Below are positions 33,360 to 39,811 of a stretch of 39,833 nt of DNA, piece by piece. The notes under the pieces were generated by a model, which saw nothing but the letters and a program-made list of their open reading frames with translations, ran no database searches and had not been told where the DNA came from. Origin of the DNA: a virus; the IMG/VR virus record IMGVR_UViG_3300040801_001899, positions 1 through 39,833 of that record, one strand, 5' to 3'. The translations under genes and the position numbers were made by a program. The first letter of the stretch is position 1, and every line of letters starts with the position of its first letter.

Positions 33360-33557
33360 TTATGATTGTTTTTTTATTCCCGATCTTTGAACATAATTAT
33401 TAGCCCGTGCCGTATAATCTTTTAACTCTTCACCCGATAAAGTAACTAAAATATTATTCAGTGTTTTTAAAATTATTTGTTTACTCCTTTCTGATTCATT
33501 TATAAACCTGAATAAATCCATGCAAACCTCTACATTCTTACTTTCTGTTTTTTCCAT
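33360..33557 (-). CDS. Small helical protein of unknown function
   Basis: The 65-residue product is mostly helical, with VCMDLFRFINESERSKQIILKTLNNILVTL and LKDYTARANNYV. Its start overlaps the end of the DUF1351-like gene (TAATG), and it lies just before the Bet gene, so it may assist recombination. No family is recognised. Confidence 0.6.
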   Translation of the reverse strand: MEKTESKNVEVCMDLFRFINESERSKQIILKTLNNILVTLSGEELKDYTARANNYVQRSGIKKQS

Positions 33558-34240
33558 TACCGCACCCCCACTTTCTCATCATAACCAAACTCAATACCCT
33601 CAATCGGTTGTTCCGTAACCTGAAAATCATACGTCGCCCGTATCTGATTAATTAACTCTTCATTGATAGTCAAATACTTTCTCGGAACTTTATCAATATC
33701 GATTAACTTCCATACCTTCTTGCGTATAGATTTTAAATTAGTCGTCTCCTGACTAATCTTAGCATAATTACTTTGAACCTCTGGTATGTTCTCCAATATC
33801 CTTTCATCATTAAACAATACCGCCTCCTCTATTATATCGTCCTCCATTTCCTTTTGTTCCTTTAACCTCTCCGCCTCTTCAATCTCTCTTTTTTTCAAAA
33901 GGAATAAATTCAATTCATCCGTAAGTCTCGTTTCCTCGTCTTCATAAATTGAATACACTTTTTTGAAATAATTGTTAATGGTTTTTTCTTCCGTCCGCAG
34001 GGGCTCAACTAATTGTTTTCTGATAGGATCAAGTCTCTTTTTGAAATCCTTAAACTTCTTTAAATAAAAACCTGCCTCGTCACAATGATCGGTGGTTAAT
34101 ACTACCACGTTTTTTGATTCGGTTGCTGTCATTTCAATAACCTTCACAACCTTTTCAACTTCTATCAATACCTTGCGTCTCTCCCCGTCTACTTCAGGAA
34201 GTTGCAATATGTTATTGACAATCGTTAAATTTTTTGACAT
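33557..34240 (-). CDS. DUF1351-like protein of the recombination module
   Basis: The 227-residue protein has an N-terminal helical region, a long coiled coil (about residues 75-145, with KKFKDFKKRLDPIRKQL) and the ending DKVPRKYLTINEELINQI...IEGIEFGYDE. This end is typical of the DUF1351-type proteins encoded next to RecT/Bet annealing proteins. A GAAAGGAC Shine-Dalgarno lies before the ATG. It probably supports recombination or replication, but the molecular role is unknown. Confidence 0.65.
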   Translation of the reverse strand: MSKNLTIVNNILQLPEVDGERRKVLIEVEKVVKVIEMTATESKNVVVLTTDHCDEAGFYLKKFKDFKKRLDPIRKQLVEPLRTEEKTINNYFKKVYSIYEDEETRLTDELNLFLLKKREIEEAERLKEQKEMEDDIIEEAVLFNDERILENIPEVQSNYAKISQETTNLKSIRKKVWKLIDIDKVPRKYLTINEELINQIRATYDFQVTEQPIEGIEFGYDEKVGVR

Positions 34241-34276
34241 CTTTGTTTTGTCCTTTCAAGTAATTGATTGGTTGTT

Positions 34277-34321
34277 ACCGATTGGTACTGTTTCCCCCCA
34301 AACATACCAGTCGGTTTTTTT
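34277..34321 (+). terminator. Long hairpin with plus-strand T-tract
   Basis: An 11-base stem (34277-34287 with 34305-34315, one G-T pair) continues after a bulged C into a five-base inner stem closed by a loop of six C. On the plus strand it is followed by seven T, giving the form of an intrinsic terminator for plus-strand transcripts, although no plus-strand gene exists. On the minus strand it is a leader hairpin with a G6 loop, before the DUF1351-like gene, without a U-tract. Confidence 0.55.
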
Positions 34322-34505
34322 ATTTAATTATATACTTACTTAACACCCCAAATTTATTTTCCATATCTTTTAATAATTCTGGTTTAACTGTTCTTCGTTT
34401 CCAGATATTATAAATTGATATGTAACTCTTCTTTAACTTCCCCGCCAAACCAGAAATAGAAATGCGTTTCTCTCTTCCAAACGCATCAAAGTCAAACCCT
34501 ATCAT
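34320..34505 (-). CDS. Cro/CI-like HTH repressor
   Basis: The 61-residue protein is essentially a lambda-repressor-type helix-turn-helix: ISISGLAGKLKKSYISIYNIWKRRTVKPELLKDMENKFG (about residues 16-54). It is the second gene after a promoter with several AGTGAA-type boxes, so autoregulation is likely. Without an integrase, it more probably times early gene expression than controls lysogeny. An AAGAAAGG Shine-Dalgarno precedes it. Confidence 0.75.
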   Translation of the reverse strand: MIGFDFDAFGREKRISISGLAGKLKKSYISIYNIWKRRTVKPELLKDMENKFGVLSKYIIK

Positions 34506-34519
34506 CTTTTTTTCCTTTC

Positions 34520-34732
34520 TTAATTGTTACTGAATAAATAATTTTTACTCTCTGTTAAATTAAATTTTCTCTCCCGTGCGTGTAATATTAAAATCAAACA
34601 ATCCTCTTTTGTAGAGAACGTTACCGTAACCAATGGTTTCTTATCATACTGCATATTTGTAAGGTGTAAATCATAATTAACAGGCATCCAGAATTTTTTC
34701 TCGTCGTCCCCCTGAATTATTTTTACATACAT
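34520..34732 (-). CDS. Small early protein of unknown function
   Basis: From the ATG at 34732, preceded by AAAGGGG, the protein has 70 residues with a beta-rich pattern (YVKIIQGDDEKKFWMPVNYDLHL, PLVTVTFSTKEDCLILILHA). An in-frame ATG at 34786 would place the first codons inside the predicted promoter and is rejected. It is the first gene of the second early operon. No family is recognised. Confidence 0.65.
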   Translation of the reverse strand: MYVKIIQGDDEKKFWMPVNYDLHLTNMQYDKKPLVTVTFSTKEDCLILILHARERKFNLTESKNYLFSNN

Positions 34733-34767
34733 AAAAACCCCTTTCAATATCTTTACGTTTATTTGAA

Positions 34768-34798
34768 TAAATATAATAATATTCACTGACTTTTCAAA
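34768..34798 (-). promoter_or_regulatory. Promoter of the recombination/replication operon
   Basis: On the minus strand TTTG (34798-34795), 19 bases, then TATATTTA (34775-34768) matches the Bacteroidota form TTTG-N19-21-TAnnTTTG with one mismatch. The same DNA also reads as TTGAAA-N16-TATATT of the sigma-70 type. A TTCACT box lies in the spacer. Initiation near 34761 would leave a leader of about 30 bases before the ATG at 34732. Confidence 0.6.
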
Positions 34799-34806
34799 TA
34801 ATTACA

Positions 34807-34857
34807 TAGTGAATATTTCACTAAAAGTAATCCCGTTAGTGAAGGTTAACTAACCTT
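34807..34857. promoter_or_regulatory. Operator region with two palindromes
   Basis: TAGTGAA-tat-TTCACTA (34807-34823) is a perfect palindrome with further AGTGAA-type half sites at 34782-34787 and 34838-34843. AAGGTTA-ac-TAACCTT (34842-34857) is a second perfect palindrome. Both lie just upstream of, or within, the promoter for the operon encoding the Cro-like protein, so at least one is probably its site. Confidence 0.65.
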
Positions 34858-34894
34858 TATTGTTTTAAACTTTCTTGTAATTACATAATAAGAA

Positions 34895-34921
34895 AGGTGG
34901 AGTTGCTTCATTTCTCCACCT
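34895..34921 (-). terminator. Hairpin terminator after the DUF932-like gene
   Basis: An eight-base stem (AGGTGGAG with CTCCACCT, loop of eleven) lies 39 bases after the stop of the DUF932-like gene and is followed on the minus strand by UUUCUUAUUA. The U-tract is imperfect, so termination may be partial. It separates the two early operons. Confidence 0.65.
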
Positions 34922-34959
34922 CTCTTTTATTCACCGTGCCGTTAATCGACATTCGGTTT

Positions 34960-36087
34960 TTATCTTACCATTAAATCATAAGCGAGTTGATCTAATTCCC
35001 GTTTCCTCGTCTCGTTCTTATTCAATGATCCTAATCTCCCGACCGCCTGAGATAATTTTAACAAAGTATTCTCCCCCTGTACTCCATCTATCACTCTGTT
35101 ATTCGTAACTATCCCTTTCAATGATTCTATTTCGTTCTTACCTAACTTGTTTCTACTCGCTAAACTTTTAAACTCCTTATCTAAATCCACACTAATTGAA
35201 CCCGCCCGTTTAATCTCTTCTAAAGATTTTTTTATACTATTCGGATTCATTAACGTGCTTATTGCGTCCCGTGCTATCAGATTCCTTGTGTGCGTATCAC
35301 TCTTTACCGTATCCTCTGCTAAAATCAGATTATCAGGTAATCGTCCTCCTGCGTGTATTTCTCTTATAACTGAATTTCTCTGCATCCCGTTGTAACAAAT
35401 TATCTGAAAAGCAAACATTGATAATTCAAACGGTGAATGCCCAAAATCTGAATTTCTCATTCTTATTCCATAACCAAAAAACAGTTCTCCGTTTTTCTCC
35501 GTCTCCACTCTGAAAGGTGAAGGGTAAACACTTTCCAGAAATCCCTGCAACTCGTCGTAGTGTCCGTCAATTAACTGCATATCCAAACTTTCCGTCTGCT
35601 CAATAAAGGTCTTATAAAATTCAAGAGAATTATATCTCTTGTATCTGTCCGTTAACACCCCTCGTATTTCCTGACCGACCGCACGAACCAATACTCTGTT
35701 TCTGTCCGTATGTTCTATGAACTCGTTAAAATTATGAGCAATTAACTTGTGTTTCCATTCCACCTTACTTAATGCCAAATCTCTAATAAAGGTCGTATTC
35801 ATTCCTAATTTTTCACCCGTCTGCACTATTGCATTATTATGTAACGTGAACTCATCCCTCTCCGTCCCTGCGTTTCTTACAATTTCCATTTTAACATCAC
35901 CGTTACCAGAAAAACGTATCGGAGAACCCTTACCTAAATTCAAAATAAAATCATTTAACTGTTCCCCGTCATTCTGTATTCTATCCAGAACTCTTTTAGC
36001 TTTATCCTGTCCCCGTTCAATCCTTTTAACTAACATTTCTTTTTGTAATTCATAGTTATTGGTTGGGTTTACTTCTGTGTTTGTCAT
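34960..36087 (-). CDS. DUF932-like early protein
   Basis: The 375-residue protein resembles DUF932 (phage/plasmid-like) proteins: VEWKHKLIAHNFNEFIEHTDRNRVLVRAVGQEIRGVLTDRYKRYNSLEF (about 110-158), followed by GELFFGYGIRMRNSDFGHSPFELSMFAFQIICYNGM (about 206-241). Related genes occur in many phages and plasmids with unknown function, often near recombination genes. It is the last gene of the first early operon, so it should be expressed early and in quantity. Confidence 0.6.
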   Translation of the reverse strand: MTNTEVNPTNNYELQKEMLVKRIERGQDKAKRVLDRIQNDGEQLNDFILNLGKGSPIRFSGNGDVKMEIVRNAGTERDEFTLHNNAIVQTGEKLGMNTTFIRDLALSKVEWKHKLIAHNFNEFIEHTDRNRVLVRAVGQEIRGVLTDRYKRYNSLEFYKTFIEQTESLDMQLIDGHYDELQGFLESVYPSPFRVETEKNGELFFGYGIRMRNSDFGHSPFELSMFAFQIICYNGMQRNSVIREIHAGGRLPDNLILAEDTVKSDTHTRNLIARDAISTLMNPNSIKKSLEEIKRAGSISVDLDKEFKSLASRNKLGKNEIESLKGIVTNNRVIDGVQGENTLLKLSQAVGRLGSLNKNETRKRELDQLAYDLMVR

Positions 36088-36096
36088 TTTAATAAC

Positions 36097-36558
36097 TCAC
36101 TTTCTTTTTTTATTGGTTGTTTTTTTATTTACTTCTTTTTTCCACTGTAATACTGACTTCAAATAAGTTGATTCTAAATACAATAATTCGTTCCTCGTTG
36201 TTTCTACCTCCCCCGTCCGCCTCCCTTCATAATATTGAATAAAATGTGTTAATTCGTGAATGAGTGATGATGTCCAGATTATTTTATAATCTAAACACGG
36301 CACCGCCGTCTTATATGTCCCCAAACTCTTTCGTTCATACAAATATATTAGGTTATCCTTTCCTATCCTTAACCTTATTTTTTTTGAATGGTTATAATAA
36401 GAAGAGTGGTTACACCCTTCACTTAATTTAATTTTAATAACATCAAACGGAAATTTCTTTCCGTAAAGATTCTCTATAAACTGAGTTGCCGTTATTAACG
36501 CCTCACTCAATACCTTCCCCCTCCACCCGTACGCTAACTTGGGGTTTATTATTTTCAT
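36097..36558 (-). CDS. Small HExxH metallopeptidase-like protein
   Basis: The 153-residue protein contains IHELTHFIQYYEG (about 100-112), a zincin HExxH motif, with a further glutamate in LLYLESTY about 20 residues later as a candidate third ligand. This is the size and layout of SprT-like or minigluzincin peptidases. Its start overlaps the previous gene (TTATGA) with a GGAGGTG Shine-Dalgarno. A phage early protease could process a host or phage protein; its target is unknown. Confidence 0.65.
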   Translation of the reverse strand: MKIINPKLAYGWRGKVLSEALITATQFIENLYGKKFPFDVIKIKLSEGCNHSSYYNHSKKIRLRIGKDNLIYLYERKSLGTYKTAVPCLDYKIIWTSSLIHELTHFIQYYEGRRTGEVETTRNELLYLESTYLKSVLQWKKEVNKKTTNKKRK

Positions 36559-36821
36559 AACACCTCCGCACCCCTTAGACTATTTTTCAAGTTATTCAAC
36601 TCTTCTAACAATTTCGTATAATGAAATAAAGCCAAACCATAATTTATTCTTGGTAGATAAAACCTTGCGTCCGCAGGTGATTCATCCAACATTATTTCTA
36701 ACTGATTGAAGGCAATAAATAATGGGTCGTTAATCTCTTCTATTAACGTCTCCACTAAATCTGCTCTCGGTGTATTTGATTCCACCTGATATTTAACTGC
36801 ACCAAATTTATTTTTACTCAC
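36555..36821 (-). CDS. Small early protein of unknown function
   Basis: The 88-residue product has helical segments (ADLVETLIEEINDPLFIAFNQLEIML; INYGLALFHYTKLLEELNNL). It starts with GTG overlapping the previous stop (GTGA) and overlaps the metallopeptidase by four bases, so the three genes are coupled. No family is recognised. Confidence 0.6.
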   Translation of the reverse strand: MSKNKFGAVKYQVESNTPRADLVETLIEEINDPLFIAFNQLEIMLDESPADARFYLPRINYGLALFHYTKLLEELNNLKNSLRGAEVL

Positions 36822-37018
36822 GGCAAAAACCTCCCGTTCTGATTCTTAAATACCCTTTCCAATGTATTGAAATGTCCCTGCATAACTTTTATCACTTCCG
36901 TAACCTCTTCTTTTGTTCTAAACATTCCAATAGGCATAGGTCGTCCCATAAATCCTATGTTAGATAATTGATAAACCTTAAACCCGAAATGTCTAAATAT
37001 TTTAATTCTGAATTTCAT
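36818..37018 (-). CDS. Small early protein of unknown function
   Basis: The 66-residue product is basic (FRIKIFRHFGFKVYQL; KEEVTEVIKVMQGHFNTL). A GAAGGGA Shine-Dalgarno lies before the ATG. It belongs to the first early operon. No family is recognised. Confidence 0.6.
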   Translation of the reverse strand: MKFRIKIFRHFGFKVYQLSNIGFMGRPMPIGMFRTKEEVTEVIKVMQGHFNTLERVFKNQNGRFLP

Positions 37019-37033
37019 TTTAATTCGTCCCTT

Positions 37034-37183
37034 CTATTTAATTAAAATAATATTATCTAATGCCGTCGTTAGTGCTATTGTAAACATTTCAATCCCGATT
37101 AATAACAATAACATTCCCAATAGAACCAATAGGAAATGGACTACACCCCCCGCCCAACTAAGTTTTTTATTTTCTAACTTCAT
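37034..37183 (-). CDS. Small membrane protein (49 residues)
   Basis: An ATG at 37183 overlapping the previous stop (ATGA) opens 49 residues with a long hydrophobic stretch (VVHFLLVLLGMLLLLIGIEMFTIAL), flanked by a basic N-terminus (MKLENKKLSW). One or two membrane helices are likely. It fills the gap between the 99- and 66-residue genes. The function is unknown. Confidence 0.6.
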   Translation of the reverse strand: MKLENKKLSWAGGVVHFLLVLLGMLLLLIGIEMFTIALTTALDNIILIK

Positions 37184-37479
37184 TTTGTACCTCTTGGTAA
37201 TGACCTTGAAAATGCAACACTATCAACTTTTTGGACTCCCGTGTTTAATATTCTGCAGATTCCCAAAGTCAAATGGTTAAGGGACCTAAACTCCTCAACT
37301 ACGTCGGGTAGGCGTTCCGTTAACTGCATATTTGATAAACATTCTCTCTGTCTCCCCCTCGTGGAATATAAATTATATTCCAGAACTCCGAACCTGTCAT
37401 TCTTTACATCTAAGGTTTTACCGTTCCCCATAACATCAGTCATTAAAATTCTGATTGAAACGTCTATTAAATTTTTCAT
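37180..37479 (-). CDS. Small early protein of unknown function
   Basis: The 99-residue product has an alternating beta/helix pattern (IDVSIRILMTDVMGNGKTLDV; DRFGVLEYNLYSTRGRQRECL) and ends at the overlapped start of the membrane protein. No family is recognised. Confidence 0.55.
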   Translation of the reverse strand: MKNLIDVSIRILMTDVMGNGKTLDVKNDRFGVLEYNLYSTRGRQRECLSNMQLTERLPDVVEEFRSLNHLTLGICRILNTGVQKVDSVAFSRSLPRGTK

Positions 37480-37480
37480 T

Positions 37481-37723
37481 TTATTTACTCTCTTTCTTTT
37501 TTAATTCAATTTTTTTTAATTCTACAAATTCACTTGCGGAGATTGTTTTTCTATATACCCTAATCCCCGATCCTTTAAACATCCTTTGACGTTGCCGTCT
37601 TACCAAATGAAAATCTTCCCCTTCTATTAACTCCGCCCACCAAATTTTTCCATTTATTTTAACTGCCCGTAGTTGATTATAACATATCTGTCCGCCGTAA
37701 TTATTTAATTCAACCTGTTCCAT
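37481..37723 (-). CDS. Small early protein of unknown function
   Basis: The 80-residue product looks like a small beta barrel in its first half (ICYNQLRAVKINGKIWWAELIEGEDFHLV) and ends with a basic tail (ELKKIELKKKESK). Its ATG overlaps the previous stop (TAATG). No family is recognised. Confidence 0.6.
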   Translation of the reverse strand: MEQVELNNYGGQICYNQLRAVKINGKIWWAELIEGEDFHLVRRQRQRMFKGSGIRVYRKTISASEFVELKKIELKKKESK

Positions 37724-37932
37724 TATTCTAACCCTTTCATTTGATCGTCAAAATAAATTTCCGTCGCCTCTATTAAATAATGATCTTTGTAACTCTCTTC
37801 ATTCCCGAACCCGTCAATAGAATTTTTTTCATGATCCTCGTCGTAAGGAAATGATGCGACTAAAATATTATAACAGCTTGTAATTTCTTCTGTTATTTCA
37901 TTCTCTATTTTTTTAATTAATCTATCGGTCAT
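37723..37932 (-). CDS. Small acidic early protein
   Basis: The 69-residue product is acidic (DEDHEKNSIDGFGNEE; EATEIYFDDQMKGLE), a character seen in phage early proteins that bind host factors or mimic DNA. Its ATG lies five bases after the stop of the 45-residue reading frame, so it may be co-translated with the leader gene. No family is recognised. Confidence 0.6.
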   Translation of the reverse strand: MTDRLIKKIENEITEEITSCYNILVASFPYDEDHEKNSIDGFGNEESYKDHYLIEATEIYFDDQMKGLE

Positions 37933-37937
37933 TTTAT

Positions 37938-38238
37938 TTACTCTCTTTCTTTTTTATTAATTGATTGTTTTTTTTCTCTCTTGAGGAATTTGGCTACTTT
38001 AGGATTTAGGTTTGATTCTGATTGAGGTACTTGGTAATTCTTTTCATTGACACTGCCGTTCAACTCCAAAAACATATCCGCGGGGTCGTCCCGCACAACA
38101 TTCTCTCATACAATAAAAGAAAATCAAACTTGGTTTGCCGTCCTCTGAAATTTTAGGTATTGGTAGGTTTCCATTTGAGCCTCCGTCGTCGATAAAATCT
38201 TTATTGACTTCTAACTCTTTCTCCAAAATTCCAGACAT
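37938..38238 (-). pseudogene. Apparently frameshifted first early gene
   Basis: From the ATG at 38238 the frame reads MSGILEKELEVNKDF...PKISEDGKPSLIFFYCMRE and then runs into an unconvincing Cys/Arg-rich tail, stopping at 38044. The +1 frame is open from 38105 to a TAA at 37938 and reads ENVVRDDPADMFLELNGSV...SNLNPKVAKFLKREKK, which looks more protein-like. Joined at about 38105, the two parts give a product of about 100 residues. Either a base is missing in the assembly, ribosomes shift frame, or two overlapping genes exist (a 64-residue frame and a 45-residue frame with ATG at 38075). It is the first gene after the early promoter. No family is recognised. Confidence 0.45.
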
Positions 38239-38289
38239 CCAATATGTCAAAAAACTAAATCCTGATAGGTAAACCCCTTTTCCCCCGCA

Positions 38290-38321
38290 CAATAGTATAT
38301 AGAATTTCATAGAAAAACAAA
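38290..38321 (-). promoter_or_regulatory. Early promoter, Bacteroidota-like
   Basis: On the minus strand TTTG (38321-38318), 20 bases, then TACTATTG (38297-38290) matches TTTG-N19-21-TAnnTTTG with one mismatch. It lies about 50 bases before the first early start codon at 38238. A TATACT overlaps it and could be read by a sigma-70-type enzyme, though its -35 spacing would be short. Confidence 0.55.
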
Positions 38322-38443
38322 TAATTTGGAAGAAATTTTCACTTTTTTTTATTTGAAAATAATTAAAAAACAAACTTTTTACCCGAAATAGACAAATTCA
38401 CACCTGAGTGGTTCGTAAAAACCCGTATTTAATAACCTCACTC
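38322..38443. other. AT-rich non-coding stretch of the early control region
   Basis: Between the promoter and the phased pentamers lies AT-rich DNA with A/T runs near 38343-38380 and a single CCTGAG at 38403-38408 similar to the core of the 17-bp repeats. No convincing gene is seen on either strand in 38239-38593 beyond an unsupported N-terminal extension of the leader frame. Confidence 0.5.
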
Positions 38444-38482
38444 AATCCTGAGATAATCCCTTTTTAATCCTGAGATAATCCC
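38444..38482. promoter_or_regulatory. Four helically phased AATCC boxes / 17-bp direct repeats
   Basis: AATCCTGAGATAATCCC occurs twice (38444-38460 and 38466-38482), 22 bp apart, and each copy contains AATCC twice. The result is four AATCC at 38444, 38455, 38466 and 38477, an exact 11-bp period on one face of the helix. Placed about 120 bp upstream of the early promoter and just after the late terminator, it may bind an activator, a repressor or an initiator. Confidence 0.7.
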
Positions 38483-38499
38483 ACTTATATTTTAAATCT

Positions 38500-38532
38500 T
38501 TTTTAAAATAAAAAACCCCCGTGAAGGGGGTT
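38500..38532 (-). terminator. Strong terminator of the late operon
   Basis: A seven-base GC-rich stem (AACCCCC with GGGGGTT, loop of five) is followed on the minus strand by UUUUUUAUUUU. It lies about 60 bases after the stop of the last late gene and separates the late operon from the early control region. Confidence 0.9.
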
Positions 38533-38593
38533 GCATCACTTAGGTTAAGGATGCTAAGTTGTCGTCCCCGAAGGTAACGACTTTTTTTTATTA

Positions 38594-39007
38594 TCAACTT
38601 ACATCTAACGTGTCCGTAATATCTACGTAATCAATCGATCTGAATTTATATAAAATTAAATCCTTATACATTGACCTCTCTAAATAATATTCCTCCACGG
38701 AATACAAAATAAATTGTTCAGTAAAAGGGGGTGCGTCCTTATGTCTATAAAGCGATCCCGTGTGTCCCTCGAAATTATTTTTGGCATCCTGATATTGCGT
38801 AATAGGACTTGCGAATTTCCATAAATGCTGTAATACGTGGAACTCCCAATGTTTACCCTTTATCACAAAATTTCTATGTCCGTTTACCACACTTTCCTGT
38901 TGTATGAAATCAATCTGTGGCTCATCCTTTTCGATCGTGACATAATTCAGATTCAAGGTGTCGGGTCCCGCAATAATAAACTGAGGTGCTGATGTTCCAA
39001 AAATCAT
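38594..39007 (-). CDS. Protein of unknown function at the end of the late operon
   Basis: The 137-residue product looks beta-rich (FIIAGPDTLNLNYVTIEKDEPQIDFIQQESVVNGHRNFVIKGKHWEFHVLQHLWKF). Such a segment suits a small structural or tail-associated protein. It follows the DUF1617-like gene by ten bases and is the last gene before the terminator. No family is recognised. Confidence 0.6.
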   Translation of the reverse strand: MIFGTSAPQFIIAGPDTLNLNYVTIEKDEPQIDFIQQESVVNGHRNFVIKGKHWEFHVLQHLWKFASPITQYQDAKNNFEGHTGSLYRHKDAPPFTEQFILYSVEEYYLERSMYKDLILYKFRSIDYVDITDTLDVS

Positions 39008-39017
39008 TTTAAATCCC

Positions 39018-39383
39018 TTAGTCTTTTATATAAAAATAATCCTGTAAATGTGCCATCGCGACAGGAGAAATTTTTAACTCTCCTAACTCTGATAATTCCA
39101 TAGGTTTGTATTTTAATTCAACCTCTTCTGTAACAAGCGATTCCATTTCTTTTTTAAACTTTTCAAAATGCTCTTGTTTGATTGACATTGTCTGTCCGTC
39201 CTTACTTTTTTCTCCCCACTCTTCAAACATCTTTTGTTTGACATCATTAAACGGTTTTAAAATAACTGCAATTTCTTCAACTAACGAACCTAACCGATAA
39301 GATAATTTGGCCGGTAATTTTTCCATCATTATCTCGTTAATTGCTTCCTGAGCATTTAACAGTTTCCCGATCTGTGTTTTCAT
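39018..39383 (-). CDS. DUF1617-like small phage protein
   Basis: The 121-residue protein has LNAQEAINEIMMEKLPAKLSYRLGSLVEEI (about 8-37), a charged coiled-coil middle and EEVELKYKPMELSELGELKISPVAMAHLQDYF at the end. This resembles the DUF1617-type proteins found near tail and lysis genes. Its start overlaps the membrane protein stop (ATGA). A structural or assembly role is possible. Confidence 0.6.
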   Translation of the reverse strand: MKTQIGKLLNAQEAINEIMMEKLPAKLSYRLGSLVEEIAVILKPFNDVKQKMFEEWGEKSKDGQTMSIKQEHFEKFKKEMESLVTEEVELKYKPMELSELGELKISPVAMAHLQDYFYIKD

Positions 39384-39811
39384 TTCTCTTTTTTCTCCTT
39401 AACTATTTGTTTGTGATCCTGTTTATTTAAAAATATAACATCTATAAAAAAAACTAACATCATTAAAGGAATTTTAATATACCATTGACTAAATTTTTCT
39501 GTAAACGCCCTTGATGTTTCACTGACATAAAAGAAACTTCTTTTAAAGGCAATCAAATTTATTAATCCATCATATATAATCCAGAATACCGCCCCGCATA
39601 AAACCACTATCCCCGTGTTGAGTATAGAAAAATATTCATAGATAAAAAACTTTCTGTAAATTTCCCACCCCAAAGCAAGGAATAAAAACCTTTCAAAAAA
39701 CTGTAACGTATGCCACCAAAAAGAATATTTATTAACATCTTTAATTCTTAACGCCTCCCCCACTCCCGAAACAATAGAACAAATTAAAATTATAATTATT
39801 ACTGAATACAT
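39380..39811 (-). CDS. Four-helix membrane protein after the tail fibre gene
   Basis: The 143-residue product has four hydrophobic segments: about residues 3-17, 38-52, 64-88 and 113-128. The third ends with DGLINLIAF and the C-terminus is basic. In the closed circle its ATG overlaps the fibre gene's TAA by one base (TAATG), so it belongs to the late operon. It could be a second holin or a superinfection-exclusion protein. No family is recognised. Confidence 0.6.
   Translation of the reverse strand: MYSVIIIILICSIVSGVGEALRIKDVNKYSFWWHTLQFFERFLFLALGWEIYRKFFIYEYFSILNTGIVVLCGAVFWIIYDGLINLIAFKRSFFYVSETSRAFTEKFSQWYIKIPLMMLVFFIDVIFLNKQDHKQIVKEKKEK

Noticed and set aside
34733-34786. Longer start of the first gene of the second early operon
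   Set aside because: The extra 18 codons fall in the predicted promoter, and the ATG at 34732 has a clear AAAGGGG Shine-Dalgarno.
38239-38373. Extension of the leader frame up to 38373
   Set aside because: It runs through the predicted early promoter and is rich in Phe, Ile and Lys from AT-rich DNA, with no ribosome-binding site.
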